From assembly GCA_038049695.1 (NCBI GenBank), contig CP142453.1, positions 21,802,001-21,866,000 of the forward strand: a stretch of DNA of 64,000 bases. The letters run 5' to 3'. Source of the stretch: Cinnamomum chago (Eukaryota > Streptophyta > Magnoliopsida > Laurales > Lauraceae). The translations under genes and the position numbers were made by a program. Of the stretch, positions 33,357 through 46,800 are shown one piece after another; position 1 is the first letter of the stretch; each line of letters begins with the position of its first letter. Under the pieces are notes generated by a model. That model made no database searches. It was given only the letters and a program-made list of their open reading frames with translations, and was not told where the DNA came from.

Positions 33357-34395
33357 TAGGGCTTGTTTGACAAATCTTATCTTTATGAAGCAGATCTGTA
33401 TGATATAGATCTATTTCAAATGGAGCGGTTTGAAATTGATGTTTTACAAATAGACTGTTTGGTAAGACATAGATATTTTAAAAATAGACTGTTGGTAAGA
33501 CACATGTAAAAATAGATCTAATGGTCTGGGCATTTTGTAAATATCTCAAGATCTGTGATCATCCAACGGTTGAAATTCTATCTCAAACACGTGTTCCACA
33601 TTTTAATGACTATAGGCGGTTTGGATCTTGCATTTAGGAGCCATGATTTAAAAAAAAGTATATATAAATGTCTGTCAATTTTTTGTAAATATCTCAAAAT
33701 CTATGATGATCCAATGGCTAAAATTTGGACCCTTAGTCGTGAATGATCTTTTGAATATATCCAATGGTTTGGATCATGATTTATGGTGCCTGAATTTAAA
33801 AATAAAAATAAAAAACCACACTGCCGTGTACAACTTCAAGACTCAGTCACTAAGGCATGGGACATCAATGGTAAAAAACGTTTTTGTAAATATCTCAAGA
33901 TCCACTTTGAATTAGAGGCTTACTTTTTGGCCCATAGCCGTTTTTGGCCCTCCAAAGAGAACCAACGGATCAGATCGTGATTATGGGGCCCACAATGTTC
34001 AGAATATTAGATCGAATGACTTATAATTTTTTACAAATATCTCGAGATCCGAGATAGATCAACGGTTGAAATTTTGACACATGGCCGTGTTTGACCTTCT
34101 TTATATATCTAGCGGTCCGAATCATGACTCTGGGTCTCATAAATTTAAAAAAAAAAAAATTGAAAAAACAGACTGTGCCATGAGGACGTCCGTTTCAGGC
34201 TACAGTCTTTCTGCTTCAGACAGCTACCATTGATTCAAATCTGCATCTTTTGCTGGCTTCTTGAAATGGAGGCCATTCATCTAAACACCATTGCAAATAG
34301 ACTTAACACTTTGAGTTACCAAACCGTCTTAAAACTGTTATAAACAGTTTTAAAACAAATAGAGGTAATAATAAGAGATGCCAAACGCCACCTTA
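33357..34395. mobile_element. Non-autonomous DNA element, about 1 kb
   Basis: The left end TAGGGCTTGTTTGACAAATC and the reverse complement of the right end, TAAGGTGGCGTTTGGCATCT, are similar imperfect inverted termini, both followed by a TTATT/CTTAT motif. The inside repeats the theme 'ATATCTCAAGATC...CCAACGGTTGAAATT' several times (about 33540, 33690, 33890, 34040). No transposase is present. A related copy lies at 5600-6545. No target duplication was found. Confidence 0.6.
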
Positions 34396-34699
34396 GTGTT
34401 GAAGTTGCTAAATGGGCTAATTTTGTGCCCTATTTGAATTGCTTTAGTTTGAAAATGAAAGGCATTTTGTAGCAGTGCAGCTTGGTGGTGGCCAAAGTGC
34501 AAAATTGCACAAAACCTGATTGGTTCTTGGTTGTTTGGCTCTGCATAGGAATTATATGCATGGAATTTATAGTCAAATGAGTTCAAGTAAATAATTATTA
34601 AATATGTGAGGGACGAAAGATAAATGTGATATTTTCTCGAGATATGAATTATTAAGATAATGGTTGAATATTTATTTTCTATCTCCATTTTATTCTTCT

Positions 34700-35905
34700 T
34701 TTCGTTAAATAAAAGACTATTTAATTGTTATTTTTGGATATTTACATTTATTTCTTCAAATTTTCCATTAGAATTCTTAGAATTTAATTACATGAAATAA
34801 ATGGGCCTTTGGAATCAAAGGTTGTTCAAAACTCAAGCCGGGCTCAGGTCTTTCATGTTCAAATTGAAATAAATATATGAAATTATAGACACATATAATG
34901 TGAACTTATCATCCCATATACGGTAAATTTCGGGAGATCCTATATATGGTAAGCATGTTCACTTTGAGGAGCTCCGATTTTTTTTTTTCCTAGGTGGGGC
35001 TTACTATGGAGTTACACTAAGGAATTCTTCGAACTCGCCTCATTCGAGTATTTACCACCTCCCATGACTTGCCTGAATTTTAGGTGCCGAAGCATAGACT
35101 GGAGCTTTAAGTCCATTGATATTTTTACGGATGTAAATGGGTACTCGATTCTCCAATTACCATAATCCAGAGGTTCCGACCCGTTAAAAAACAGGTCCGG
35201 GTCCTTATTTAGGCCCTGATGAGTAAATGATGCCGGGTTCGGTTCCACCTTGGTTAGGACTCTTGGACTCAATACCCGACATATTACCTCAATTTTTGAA
35301 AATCTCTCATAAAAATCATATTTTTTTAATATCATTTTCTACGTAAACTCAGACTCAGATTCAGACCCATCCCATTTATGGTTCTAGTTCCGGAGCCAAG
35401 AAACCAGTTCTGAAAAAGATCCGGATCCGAATCTGGATCCACCTTCTTTTTAACGGTCTCGGTTTTAGGTCCACGATGGACTTGGACCGGAGCCCACCAG
35501 AGTACCCAACGTGTAGATCTCCACATCCCTGGATCAGGACTCGGATCCTTAATAACTCGAGCCCCACTAGTTGCAACCCGTGAGCTACATATAGCCTACA
35601 AATTCACTTTTTTTTATTTTTTCGAACTTTAAAACCAGACGAGTGAAGTCAAGGAACCCTAACGAGAAAATTTGTAAAATTCGCGGGTTCGCATCGAGAG
35701 GAGTCATCCAATCTTTGATCATTCATTCATATTTCAAGATTCCATTTCGCGACTCAAGATTTTATGAAAATTATCGCCATTCGCATTGAATAAACTCGAA
35801 AGAAGATTCATCAATGGCGTCCGTGAAGAAACATCACAAGGAGAAGATGATTCGTCGGAAGTAGGCATTTCTCACTCATTTCTCCTTCTTGCTTTTGAAT
35901 TTAAG
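34700..35905 (+). repeat. Copy B of the SMU2 5' module (at SMU2 itself)
   Basis: This is the partner of 20100-21035. Block 1 is 34700-34900, the inverted block 2 is about 35015-35125, and block 3 is 35525-35905 with 5' UTR, exon 1 and the start of intron 1. Between blocks 1 and 2 there is an inserted small palindrome (GTGAACTTATCATCCCATAT facing TATATATGGTAAGCATGTTC, about 34901-34968). Between blocks 2 and 3 lie about 400 bp (35130-35520) that are absent from copy A. Confidence 0.88.
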
Positions 35906-38900
35906 AAGTCCTCGTGCAATCGATTCTATAACTATCTGAATCTCTGATGTATGTGACACGGCCATCCAATTGAATGAAAGTAGCTATTTCGTGATTTAGC
36001 TAGTAATTATTATCATCAGCAACTACAACGTGGGCTTATCCCATCTATTTAGGGTCTGCGCGCGCTCTCTAATCTTCCACAGGGCACCAAGGGGACTAGA
36101 AGAAGATGAAGATAATCATGTAGAGATAGCCAAAATGAAAGAGGTGGCCAAGAAAACCCCATACCAAACTCTACTATCTTGGCCTGCCCACCCCCAAAGA
36201 GAGAATGGTTGAAGAGATTCACCAAGAAAACCCCATCCCAAACTCTACTATCTTCGCCTGCCCACCCCCAAAGAGAGAACGGTTGAAAAGATCCAAGAAT
36301 GGAATCTCTTCTGATTCCACAAAATTCCTTCAAAAAATTGGGTTCCATAGAAATCTCAAACAATGTTCTTTTAGTTTTTTCTTCAATTGTTGTTATCTGT
36401 AGGCTGCTTCTAATGTATTAATTTCTAATTGCATAGTTTCCAGTGCCTTTGCATATTCTTTTAAGCACTTACAGCATGAACTTTATCCTTTTCATGTTTT
36501 TTTGGTTGCCCAAATTCAATTCCATACAATGTTGTACTGGGCATAAATGCTGTCCAAGTATTGACAATTGTTGTTGAGTATGCGACGATATTGCAACATA
36601 TCTGCTCATCTGCAAACAAAATTCCTCTCATTTAGAGTGGTGTTATTGATTGAGGCCATCTTAATCTTTTGGGTATGATATTATACCGTCCTTAGTTACA
36701 TATCATTATGGATTAATATGTTTCCCTAGCCAATTTGAGACTGCTTTGCTATGAATTTATTCTGTGAAAAATTCTCTGGTTTTCTTATGTGAGCTTGTGG
36801 TTTTATTTGCTAAAGTTACAAATTTCCTCCACTGGACAGGGAAGAGAAGCAAGAAGAACCAGAATTGCCCAAATATCGAGATCGTGCAAAGGAACGTAGA
36901 GAAGATCAGAATCCAGACTATGAGCCAACTGAACTGGGATCATTTCATTCAGTAGCCCCTCCTGGGACTGTTGATCTAAGGTAAAAGCTGTTTTCTTTGT
37001 CTTAGGTTTCCATTCAGAATTGTGAGGAAATTATGTAATTGGTTACCGTGTTATATATGTAGGACAGCTGATGCACAAAAGATTTCCATTGAGAACAGCA
37101 AATATCTTGGAGGTTGGTGTACTCTTTATCAGTCACTTGTTTGTTAGTCTGACTGAAATCTTAATTTGCTAATATGGTTCATTTGAGACCGGAAAAAACT
37201 ATAGACAAGTTTTTACAATGGTTTTCAATTTTCATCATGTTATATTGTTATCTTGTTCATTAATTGATCTAATATTTGCTTCAACCCAGATCATCCGAAT
37301 GAATGCAGCTTAAACTAGCAAGACTCTTACATATTGATGTTCTTAATTCTGATTTCTTCCGCTAATTTTGATGTCTTCAAATGAGCGTTCTTTTGGTCCT
37401 GCTGTTCCATTTTCATTTGTTTAAACTATAAAATATCTACTTACTTCATTGTGTTTGTCTGTCTAATGTTGAGAGTAATTGGTTGGATTTTCTGCAGGTG
37501 ACGTGGAACACACTCATTTGGTGAAGGGCTTGGATTATGCTTTACTTCATAAAGTACGGAGTGAGATTGACAAGAAACCTGAGGTTGATGATGAGGTGGA
37601 TGGAAAGTCTAGGTAAAGGATTGTTTTTAACAATATGTAATTGACACGAGTGAAACTGATAAAAGAAATCTGAATGCACAGCTGCCTGTGGGGGATCCTT
37701 TTATTTTTATTTAATGGAATTTCTGTTGAATGCTGCATTATATGTTTCATCTCTTGGAGTTCATTGTGGTCATGGTGTTTTGCTCTGTTTTATGATATTG
37801 TGTTTCAAAAAATCTCATTAGCAGTGTGAAAACACAGAACGGCAAGGGCCACTGCTGATTTGTCAGTGCAAGGGCAGACAATTGTTTTCTAAAAATCCTT
37901 GATTTTAGAAAAATCTAGTCCACACACATTCCTGTGTTACACCGTCATTTGCTTTTAATTTTTACATGTGGCACACATCTGTGTGCTTATTTCACAGGAT
38001 CCGTGATAGCTATTATTATTTTGTTGTTTCTGTTTCATTGCTATGATCATTCTGATTCTAGTATCTGATTGTCATCCACTCATCCTTGCTGATATAGATT
38101 TGGTTTTTGCCTCTAGAGTATCCAAGGATGATCAACCTGTGTCATTTCGTACTGCAACTGCAAAGGTACTCTGACTTACAAATTTCTATATGTTCTTTGA
38201 TTTGTAAGTCCTTTGGTTACTCTTACATGCTCTCCAAAAATCATATCTTCCTGCTGCAGTCAGTCTATCAGTGGATTGTCAAGCCTCACAGCGTTATCAA
38301 AACCAATGAAATGTTTCTTCCTGGTCGAATGGCATTTATCTTTAACATGGTAAGATGCTCGTAAGATAATTCTATTACATTTTATACTTCTAAATTGTGA
38401 TTTATTTATTTAAAATACGCATGCGTTCTTCCTCTTTACTGAGAAATATTTATCTGTTACATACTAAGTGATGATTTGCAATGATCTGGATCACCAAGGG
38501 TGTGTTTGGATGTGCCTTAAAATCACATCCATGGCCATTGTCAAAGCTCTGTGTCATCAATATGTGTATGCAAAACGCGACGTTTACCATTTTCTGTGCA
38601 TTTGGTGAGGCACAGGAATCAGATTCACAAATTGTAGGTTACTCTTTCTCCGGCTTTTCCTTCCAGAATCAATTACTGGGTAGGTGTTTATGACCATCTT
38701 GGATGGGAATGGAAGTAAAACTGGACCACTCCTAATATTATAATTTAGTTTCTGATTTCCGCAAATTCAAATGCATAGAGGGATGGATTACCTTCCGTTC
38801 TACAAAAATGTTTTAAGTTTTCAACACCCTTGTGATTGTCGTACTTCTAGAGTGAGAGAGAGGTCCCAAAGTCGATGAATTCGAGGGCATACCTGAGTAA

Positions 38901-41900
38901 TGATACAACAGGGTGGATGGACCACAGGAGCCAAAGAAATTTTCTTTTTGTTGGGCATGTCAATTTCCTCATCCGTGTTATTAGAAATGGTATATATGGA
39001 TTCTTTTTTTTTTTTTTTCAAAAATATCTTTTAGTACTTTTGGTAAACTACATGTATTTTGGTGTTGATGGAAGACAACCTAACCTTCTTGATTCCATAG
39101 GTCTCCTTTTGAGTGTTCTTTCTCTGTGTGGCTAACCTAATTATGAAAATTTATAAGGGCACTGGAGTAGGCTAACATGATATGAAAAGAGTATCTTTCT
39201 GAAGCTTAAGGACTTAGAAGTTTGATCGAGAGGGTGTGTTGATGAAAGTATGATTATGAATATCAATTCATCAATAAAATGTGTTCTCCCACTTTTGAGC
39301 TGTTGAAGTGAGAACTTCATGTGAGAGTAGAAGCCCTAAAGCGAGAAGAAAGTTTTGATTGGTTATAGTAGTGTTTTTCTTTTGAGATTGAATATTCATT
39401 GAAAAGGTTTTCATCAATTTACAAATTCTTCTTAATTTTTCTTTCTTTCAAAATGGTGAAAGTGCTGATTTTATTATGAACAGAGAATATACAACAAGGA
39501 TCTTCTGATAATTCATTAGGTAAGGAGATGGCCGAGGTGGCTGTTTCCAACCAAGAAAAGATGAAAAACAAATACCTACAGTACAGACAAACAATCACAG
39601 TTAACGGACTGCATCACAAAAAGACAAAGACTACCATTGTACTCCCTATTCCACAAGATGTTCTGCTACTGCATTTGCTGCTCTTGAAACATGGTCAGCT
39701 ACTTCCAAATCTAGTTAAATGAATGAAAACAACAAATCCAAGTATATTATTGTTTATTACGTGTTCTTTGCTTTAGGAAAATCTTTTAGTCACTATGTGC
39801 CTCTCTCCTATTTTCTACTGCAATGCTGCTTTAAGTGATTTTTTTTTTTTCATATCTGAAACGATCTTTTTGGTTCATTTTAGGAGGATGGGTTTGCTCA
39901 TGATATTCCTACTACATTGCATAGAAGTAGAGCTGACTGCCCTGTTCCAGAGGTTTGCATTTCTGCTGTTTCACTTGTATGCTCTTCTCCTTTCTGTTGT
40001 GCAACTTAACTGATTTATATATGATCCTCTTAACAGGAAATGGTTACTGTAAGCGTCGATGGTTCTGTGCTCGAACGAATTACTAAAATTATGTCATATC
40101 TCCGCCTTGGATCGTCTGGCAAGGTTTTGAAGAAAAAGAAAAAAGATTCAAAAGGTGTGCATTTACCTTGAAGGAATTTATTACATCCATTTGTAGGCTT
40201 GTAGCCATTGAAATTCTTGAATAGGATAATAACGCTGTCAATTCTCAAAGTTTGAAATGCCCACACAACCAACCGTCCATATTGACGAATTAATGAAATC
40301 TCTGTAATTCTTGATGAGCACTGAGAACATTAGAGATCAATCAGGATTTTTTGGGTCTTGAACCCAAGTATGTTAACATCGTCCCATTGTTTCACGATCC
40401 TGATTATTGATCTGATAAGTCCCATGAGTACTGAGTAGGCATGCCCCAAAAACCTTGGAAGATTGTAGAACTTTAAAATGTTGACTTCTTAGAGATCAAC
40501 GTTGACATCATCATCATAAGCGAAGCCGTATACCATCTATTTGGGATTGGAGTTGTGGTTCTACTTTCCCACTCAATCCTTACTGATGCCATGTTCTATT
40601 TAACTCCACAATTTAGCACTTCTTCTCTCTACTACATTCAGCCTGACCATCTCGAGTTGCATATTTTATTTTCTCTTCTATTGGAGCCACCCCTAGATTT
40701 CTTCTAATATATTCATTACTACTTTTATGATTTCTTATATTACATATCCAACTTATTACTGTATGCATCTCTACCTCATGGTAGACTCTCTGGCAAAATG
40801 GCGTGTTTAGAGTTTCTCCTTCAGCGCACTGCTCTGACGTTATAATGTTTAGTTGTCATTAGTGTTGAGTGTAATGCTTTTATAGCTGCACAGTGCTTTG
40901 TTCTTTGGCTTTGTTTTGTCCCTTTTGCACTTCCTTCTCTTTTCTTAACATAATTTACCCATAACAGTAGTTTGTGTGACCTCAGGGATACCCATGTCAT
41001 AAAAGAAAGTAGGTAGGGTGGGGGTGGGGGAAGAAAATGCATCTGTGCCTCTTTTGCTAAGTTTCTTCTTGTTATTTTGATCTTTGTTACTCAACACTCA
41101 GCTCGACAAGACAAAGCAGATCTAAATGTGCCATCTTAGAACAATGCCCTTTATCCAAAGTGGCAGTTGACGATCATGAAAAACTTCACTAGCTTGTCTC
41201 CACTATGCCTACCTTGTGCCGATCCTCTTTGCATTATCCAACTCAAACCCTCTGTTCTGTTCTCTTCTGAAGTTGCTCTAGAGCATGGATGGAATAAAAT
41301 AGAGTCTGTAAAAGAGGCTTAGGGCTCGATTTATAGGATCTTCCTGAGAAGTTCAGGGCACTCCTATTTACAAAGGCCCATCAGGTGAATGGTCTGGATC
41401 ACCTAATCGTGTTCTCTATATGTATAGATATGGATGCCTCAGGACACTTGCGCACATTGTGAAGCTCAGGATCTGATAATTTTTTGATATAATTCAAGAT
41501 TTTCAATCTAAAATTCTTCTCTATTAGCTGAATTAATGTATCTTAGATTTTACTAATCCCCACAAAAGCAGGGTTACCGGTAATTATCCTACAATAATAG
41601 TATTGTTCTTCAACCAGGAGTCATCAAAATACAGGTGGTCTGTTTTCTACATATGTACTGTCATTCGATTATGTCTGCAATATATGCATGTGCGTCTGTG
41701 GCTTGTATAAACTGTTCAAATTAGAAAATGCAATTGCATCTTGAAATATGCCTTGTGGGCTTTACATCCGTCCTAATTTTTTAGTTGATCAACCAAGAAC
41801 AGCATGCGATATGGCTGTAAAATAAATGTAAGGAACTCTCCAACCAAACAGGAGGTGTAGACTGATAGAACCAGAGCAGTCCATGTCTATAATGCCCCAG

Positions 41901-43799
41901 AAGCAACAGATTTCTCAGACATTAATCCTGTTGTAGCTGTGTTGACAATTTAAACGAGGCTCTTCCCTTACCTGTAGTTAATCAATAAATCTCTAAGGGA
42001 GTTAAATGTTGGGCAGTAGGAAAATAGAAACTGCAGCCTCAATCCTAATAGAGCCAAGAAATGCTACACCAGTAGTTAAGGGAGATGATGGCCAAAAGGA
42101 GATAAGAACTATGGCCTCAACGCCTGTAGTCATCGAATACGGAAGGGATGAAGTTTTCAATTTGAAAATTGCAAAAGGAAGTTCCATAAAAAAGTTGCAA
42201 AAACTACTTGGTCGACTTTTGAATCCTAGCCTTGCACCAAACACATCTCAACCTTCAAAATGCTTTATAAATAAAATTCTTAATAAAAAAAATCTTGAAA
42301 CTTCCACTGAAAGAGTCATAAATGTACTGAAGATCAGCCAAAGGGGATAACCACCCCCGACTTAATAGGAAACACTGGTGTGTCTAATGAATTTGCACAT
42401 GCAAAGACTTGTGATTCCCCTTAGAAATTTTAAGTTATGCTCCATCTATGTGGGGTCCATGTGGCTGTCAGAACTCTCTTTCTCATCATTTCTCACATGT
42501 AAATCCAACATATGTTGATACTTGCCTACTTGGGACAATGCCTATTTTTCATCCTGTAGTTGCTTCTGATATCGAAGTGGAACTTTTTAATCTGGAAAAT
42601 CAAGGATCCAGAGCATTGATTGAAAGTCAGGGAAACATCTATAATTTTCGCATTATGGAATTTTAATCGTTGCAGGTAAGACTTCTGCTATCAACAATGA
42701 ATATGAAGAAGATGAGAAGCCTTCACAACCTGATGGTCGTCCATTGAAACATCAAGCTGAGAGAGAAGCCCTACCTCCACCTCCACGCAAAAACCATCTC
42801 GACCTAAGAGATAAACAAGTCCCATCAGTTGCTAGAGCAGAAGACAACGACATATTTGTAGGGGATGGCATTGACTATGAAGTTCCTGGTAAAGACATAA
42901 GTCCTGTTTCTGAGGACATGGAAGAGTCCCCTCGAAACAGAGAACGACCATCATATTTCAGCGAACCTGTTTATGGTCCAGTCCCGCCTCCTGAGCCATC
43001 TCAGGATTGGCAACAAACAGTGAGTTGATATTGCAATTCATTTAGTTTTTATGCTTACTCGTTCTGAATTGTAGATTAGCATGATAACAAAAACACATTG
43101 TCGATTTTTTCAGTTGCATTATGGACAAACTGATTTTCCAAGAATTGAACTTATTAAAGAATCATACACAGGCAATAAGTGAAAATCAAATAGTAAAATC
43201 AGATTAGTTGTAAGATATATTTAATGCTTGATTTGTAAAAATGTCCAGTCTGTATTTTGTACAAGTAGGACCTACATTTTAGCTATCCTTTTTGTTAATG
43301 TGGGTCCCACTGTCAACGTCCCTTGCATATGAAATATCCCAGATTGCAAAGATTCATCATAGCCATCCAACTGTTGGCCTGTTTTATGTTAAATATGGAC
43401 AGTTACCATATTTTCTTTGTTTACCCTTTTTTTTTTTTGGCAACCAAATTTTTTTTAAAAAAAGCTTACCAACATAAGAGACTTATATTGCAAAGCAAAA
43501 ACAAAGAAAGCCAAACAAAAGAGAACAAAGAAGACTACAACAAGGGACCCTCAAAAAGAACAAAACATGCACAGATCAAGAGGGGAACAAATCCACAGCT
43601 AGGGCTGGCCTCCCTACACCCTTCTTGGCTAAAGAATCTGCCATTACATTGGCCCTTCACAACACATAAACATAAGAAACATTCAACTTCATAGCAAGGT
43701 TTAAAACCTCCTCCGCTGAATCAGCCATATGCCAAGGAAATCTGTAAGACCTCGACACCCAATGAAAGACGCACAAAGAATCACCCTCCAATATGAAAG

Positions 43800-43833
<34 letters not shown>

Positions 43834-46800
43834 GCCTTGTCCTAACTGTGTTGGGGTTGGCTACGCGAATTCTGTTTCTCAATTCCGATCTATCTTTATC
43901 CAAATCCTCGGGTAAGTTGCACTTCTTCAAATCAATTTTTACTACCTCCATCTACGTCCTCTTTGGCCTACCCCTTCCCCTTGGTGGGCCATCAACCTTC
44001 ATACTCAAACTTTTCCTTACCGGCGCCGTTGCTGACCTGCATTGGACGTACCCAGGCCATCTCAAACGGGTTTCTCTAATTTTATCCCTTATTGATGCTA
44101 CCCCTAAATGCTCTCGAAAATACTCATTTCTAATTTTATCCTTCCTAGTTTTACCACACATCCACATCAATATTCTCATCTTTGCTATATTATTATCTCC
44201 ACTATGAAAGAATGTAAGCCCAATTTTGTTGCTTCTTGAAGACCTATCCTCATAGGAATCAACTCTACCTCATTAACTGTACATATCCCTGCTGGACCGA
44301 GAAAGAGAGGATGCATAATTGTAGAACTGTACCTAAAAAGACCTTCGATGCCCAAAGGCCCTGGATTGCCAATTACACTCCTATCGAAATTGAGTGGGAG
44401 AAGGAGACCACATGGGGAAAGAGATTGTCGGAGAAGAGAATGTCGCCTCAAACCAGCTCCTCAACATGGTGTCAATGGGGCAACCTCTGAACTCAGGAAG
44501 AATAGACACCCAGGTAGCTCCACAAAATTTAACTCATCCTTCTAGATCTTCCTCCCTAGAGCCAACACCTTCAAAATACCTCTTGTTCCATTCCTTCCAT
44601 AACACTCAAATCACAACTTGGAAACAAACTTTCCACATGACATGACTCTCCCCCAAACTGAGCCCACCCCCAATCTCCAAGCCAGAAACAAACTAGACAA
44701 AGAACTAGGCATCACCCAACTACAATCAGATCAACCAAGGATGGCATTCCAAAGAGCTTGAGCTACATGGCAGGATTCGAAGAGATGGTCCACTGATTCA
44801 ACACCATTTAGACACATGGGGCAGCCGTTGACGATGATCATCCTACACTTCCTTTGGTTGTTGAAAGTTAGAATGCGACCCAAAATAGACAACCACCCAA
44901 AAGCTACCACTCTTTTAGGAGCCTTGATCTTCCATATGCCTGAAAAAGGGGAGGGACAACCGAAAGAGCCTCAAAGAATGAACCCACAGAGAAGCACCCA
45001 TCCATCGTGATACCCCACACCCTCCTATAAAAATCGCCCCCTAGGATGAACACACTGCTCAAGAGTGAAGACAAACCCAAGAACTGAATCTCCTTCGTGA
45101 TGCAGAACGGATGACCCAAGTATGGGGCCCAGCAAAGTAGTTTAGGAATTATTTTAAATTGCTTGTTATTTAGGATGGTTTCTAATTTAATCTCTTTTCT
45201 AGGTGATTAGGTTTCTTTGTCATCAAGTTCGTTTCTTATTTATATTACATTGTACAAATGAAAATCTTAGAGTTTGATTATTGGAATAATATTGTTGTGA
45301 ATTTTCCATCCCTTGAGGTGCGTCCTCGTGTTGAGGTCTATGTGGAAACGTGTTTGAGGTGTCTGCGGACATGTACTTCGGCACCCCCGTAAGCCCCAAC
45401 CCTAGGGTTGCATCCATTCGACTCCTAGAGGTTTCTTCTGAAAATCGGGCCCCATGAGACTTGACTCCCTATCCTGGAAAATAACTAGTCACCAGCCGTT
45501 CTATCAGAAGCACAATGAATAAGAGAAGGGAACTGAGAAACCAATGGAGAAGTGCCCACCCAAGTGTCAAGCCCCAATAGCGAAGCATGGACTCAAAAGC
45601 AACTCTGACAGACAAGACACCTCTCCAAATATTCGACTGATGAGGATTAGCTGGCGAGAGATCCCACTCTTCTTTGAAGAGCCCATACTTAGCAATGAGG
45701 ATACTCCTTCATAAATTGTGATTCTCCTCTCCAACTCTCCACGGCCATTTCCCTAAAAGAGCTTTGTTCATTGTCTCCAAATGTCTTATGCCAAGACCCC
45801 CCTTCTTAATCAGTAAGCAGATTTTGTCCCACTTAAGAAGGTGAAATTTCTTCTTATCCCTTGCCAAAGGAAGTCTTGTTGGAGCCTCTCAATATGCTTC
45901 AAAACTGAAGAAGGGCATTTAAGCAAAGACATTTAATAAATAGGCAAATTAGCAAGAGCAGATTTCAATAGAGTAATATAACCTCTCAAAGAGTGATAAA
46001 TACGTAAATTAGCAAGTTAGCCTTCCAAATAATGGGAGGTCATATCTTTGGGTTGATGATCAGGCTGTTATTTATTTATTTATTTATTTTAATTATTTTG
46101 ATCAGTAATGATCTGAGCTTTTCGGGTAAAACTCAATTTTCAGCTGTAAATACATACCCTACATTGCCCAAGAAAATTTGGGCCCGTTCATGGGCCAGCC
46201 TTTGGTAGCTTGTCCAATCTTAGTTGCTTAGCTAGTGGACGCCAGTGTTCCAAATATGATTATAAGGATAATATCAGGATAGTTTCAAATGTTGTGGTTT
46301 TCTTGAGATATTATCAGATAATAATTATTAAAATAAATAAAAAGATTTAAATAAACTTTATGAAGTAAGACAATAGTTTTTAAAACCTTAGGAATTGGGA
46401 TGATTACCTGCTTGTTGGTTGAGTGGTAGGGATTTCTCTCACTTCATGTCTCGAGTTCGAAACCCCTTGACATAAAACTATTTTTTTTCTGCATTTAATA
46501 TCATGATAATATCATTTATTGGATAATATTGAATTTATCGGGATAATGTTGTGATAAATTAAGATATGCTCATAATGAGATGATCGCAGTGAGTTAAAAA
46601 ATATTGGTGATATTCACAACATTGGGGGTTGAGATGTCAGCAAGTCTACCTGGCTCAGGCTCAAGCTTGAGCTTGGCTTGTTGTTTCTTGAGTCAAGCTG
46701 AAGCTAGGGTCAGCACGGTCTGGCTCAAGCTTGAGGCATCTTTTTGAAATTGTTCCAGCCAAGGGTCAAGGTAGGCTGAGCTCAGCTCCTTCACATCCCT

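Noticed and set aside
42006-42350. 114-codon frame in SMU2 intron 8
   Set aside because: No recognisable domain, no splice context, and it lies inside an intron whose flanking exons join in frame.
46410-46485. Functional tRNA gene
   Set aside because: A and B boxes are present, but I could not fold a cloverleaf with a proper acceptor stem. A SINE head is more likely.
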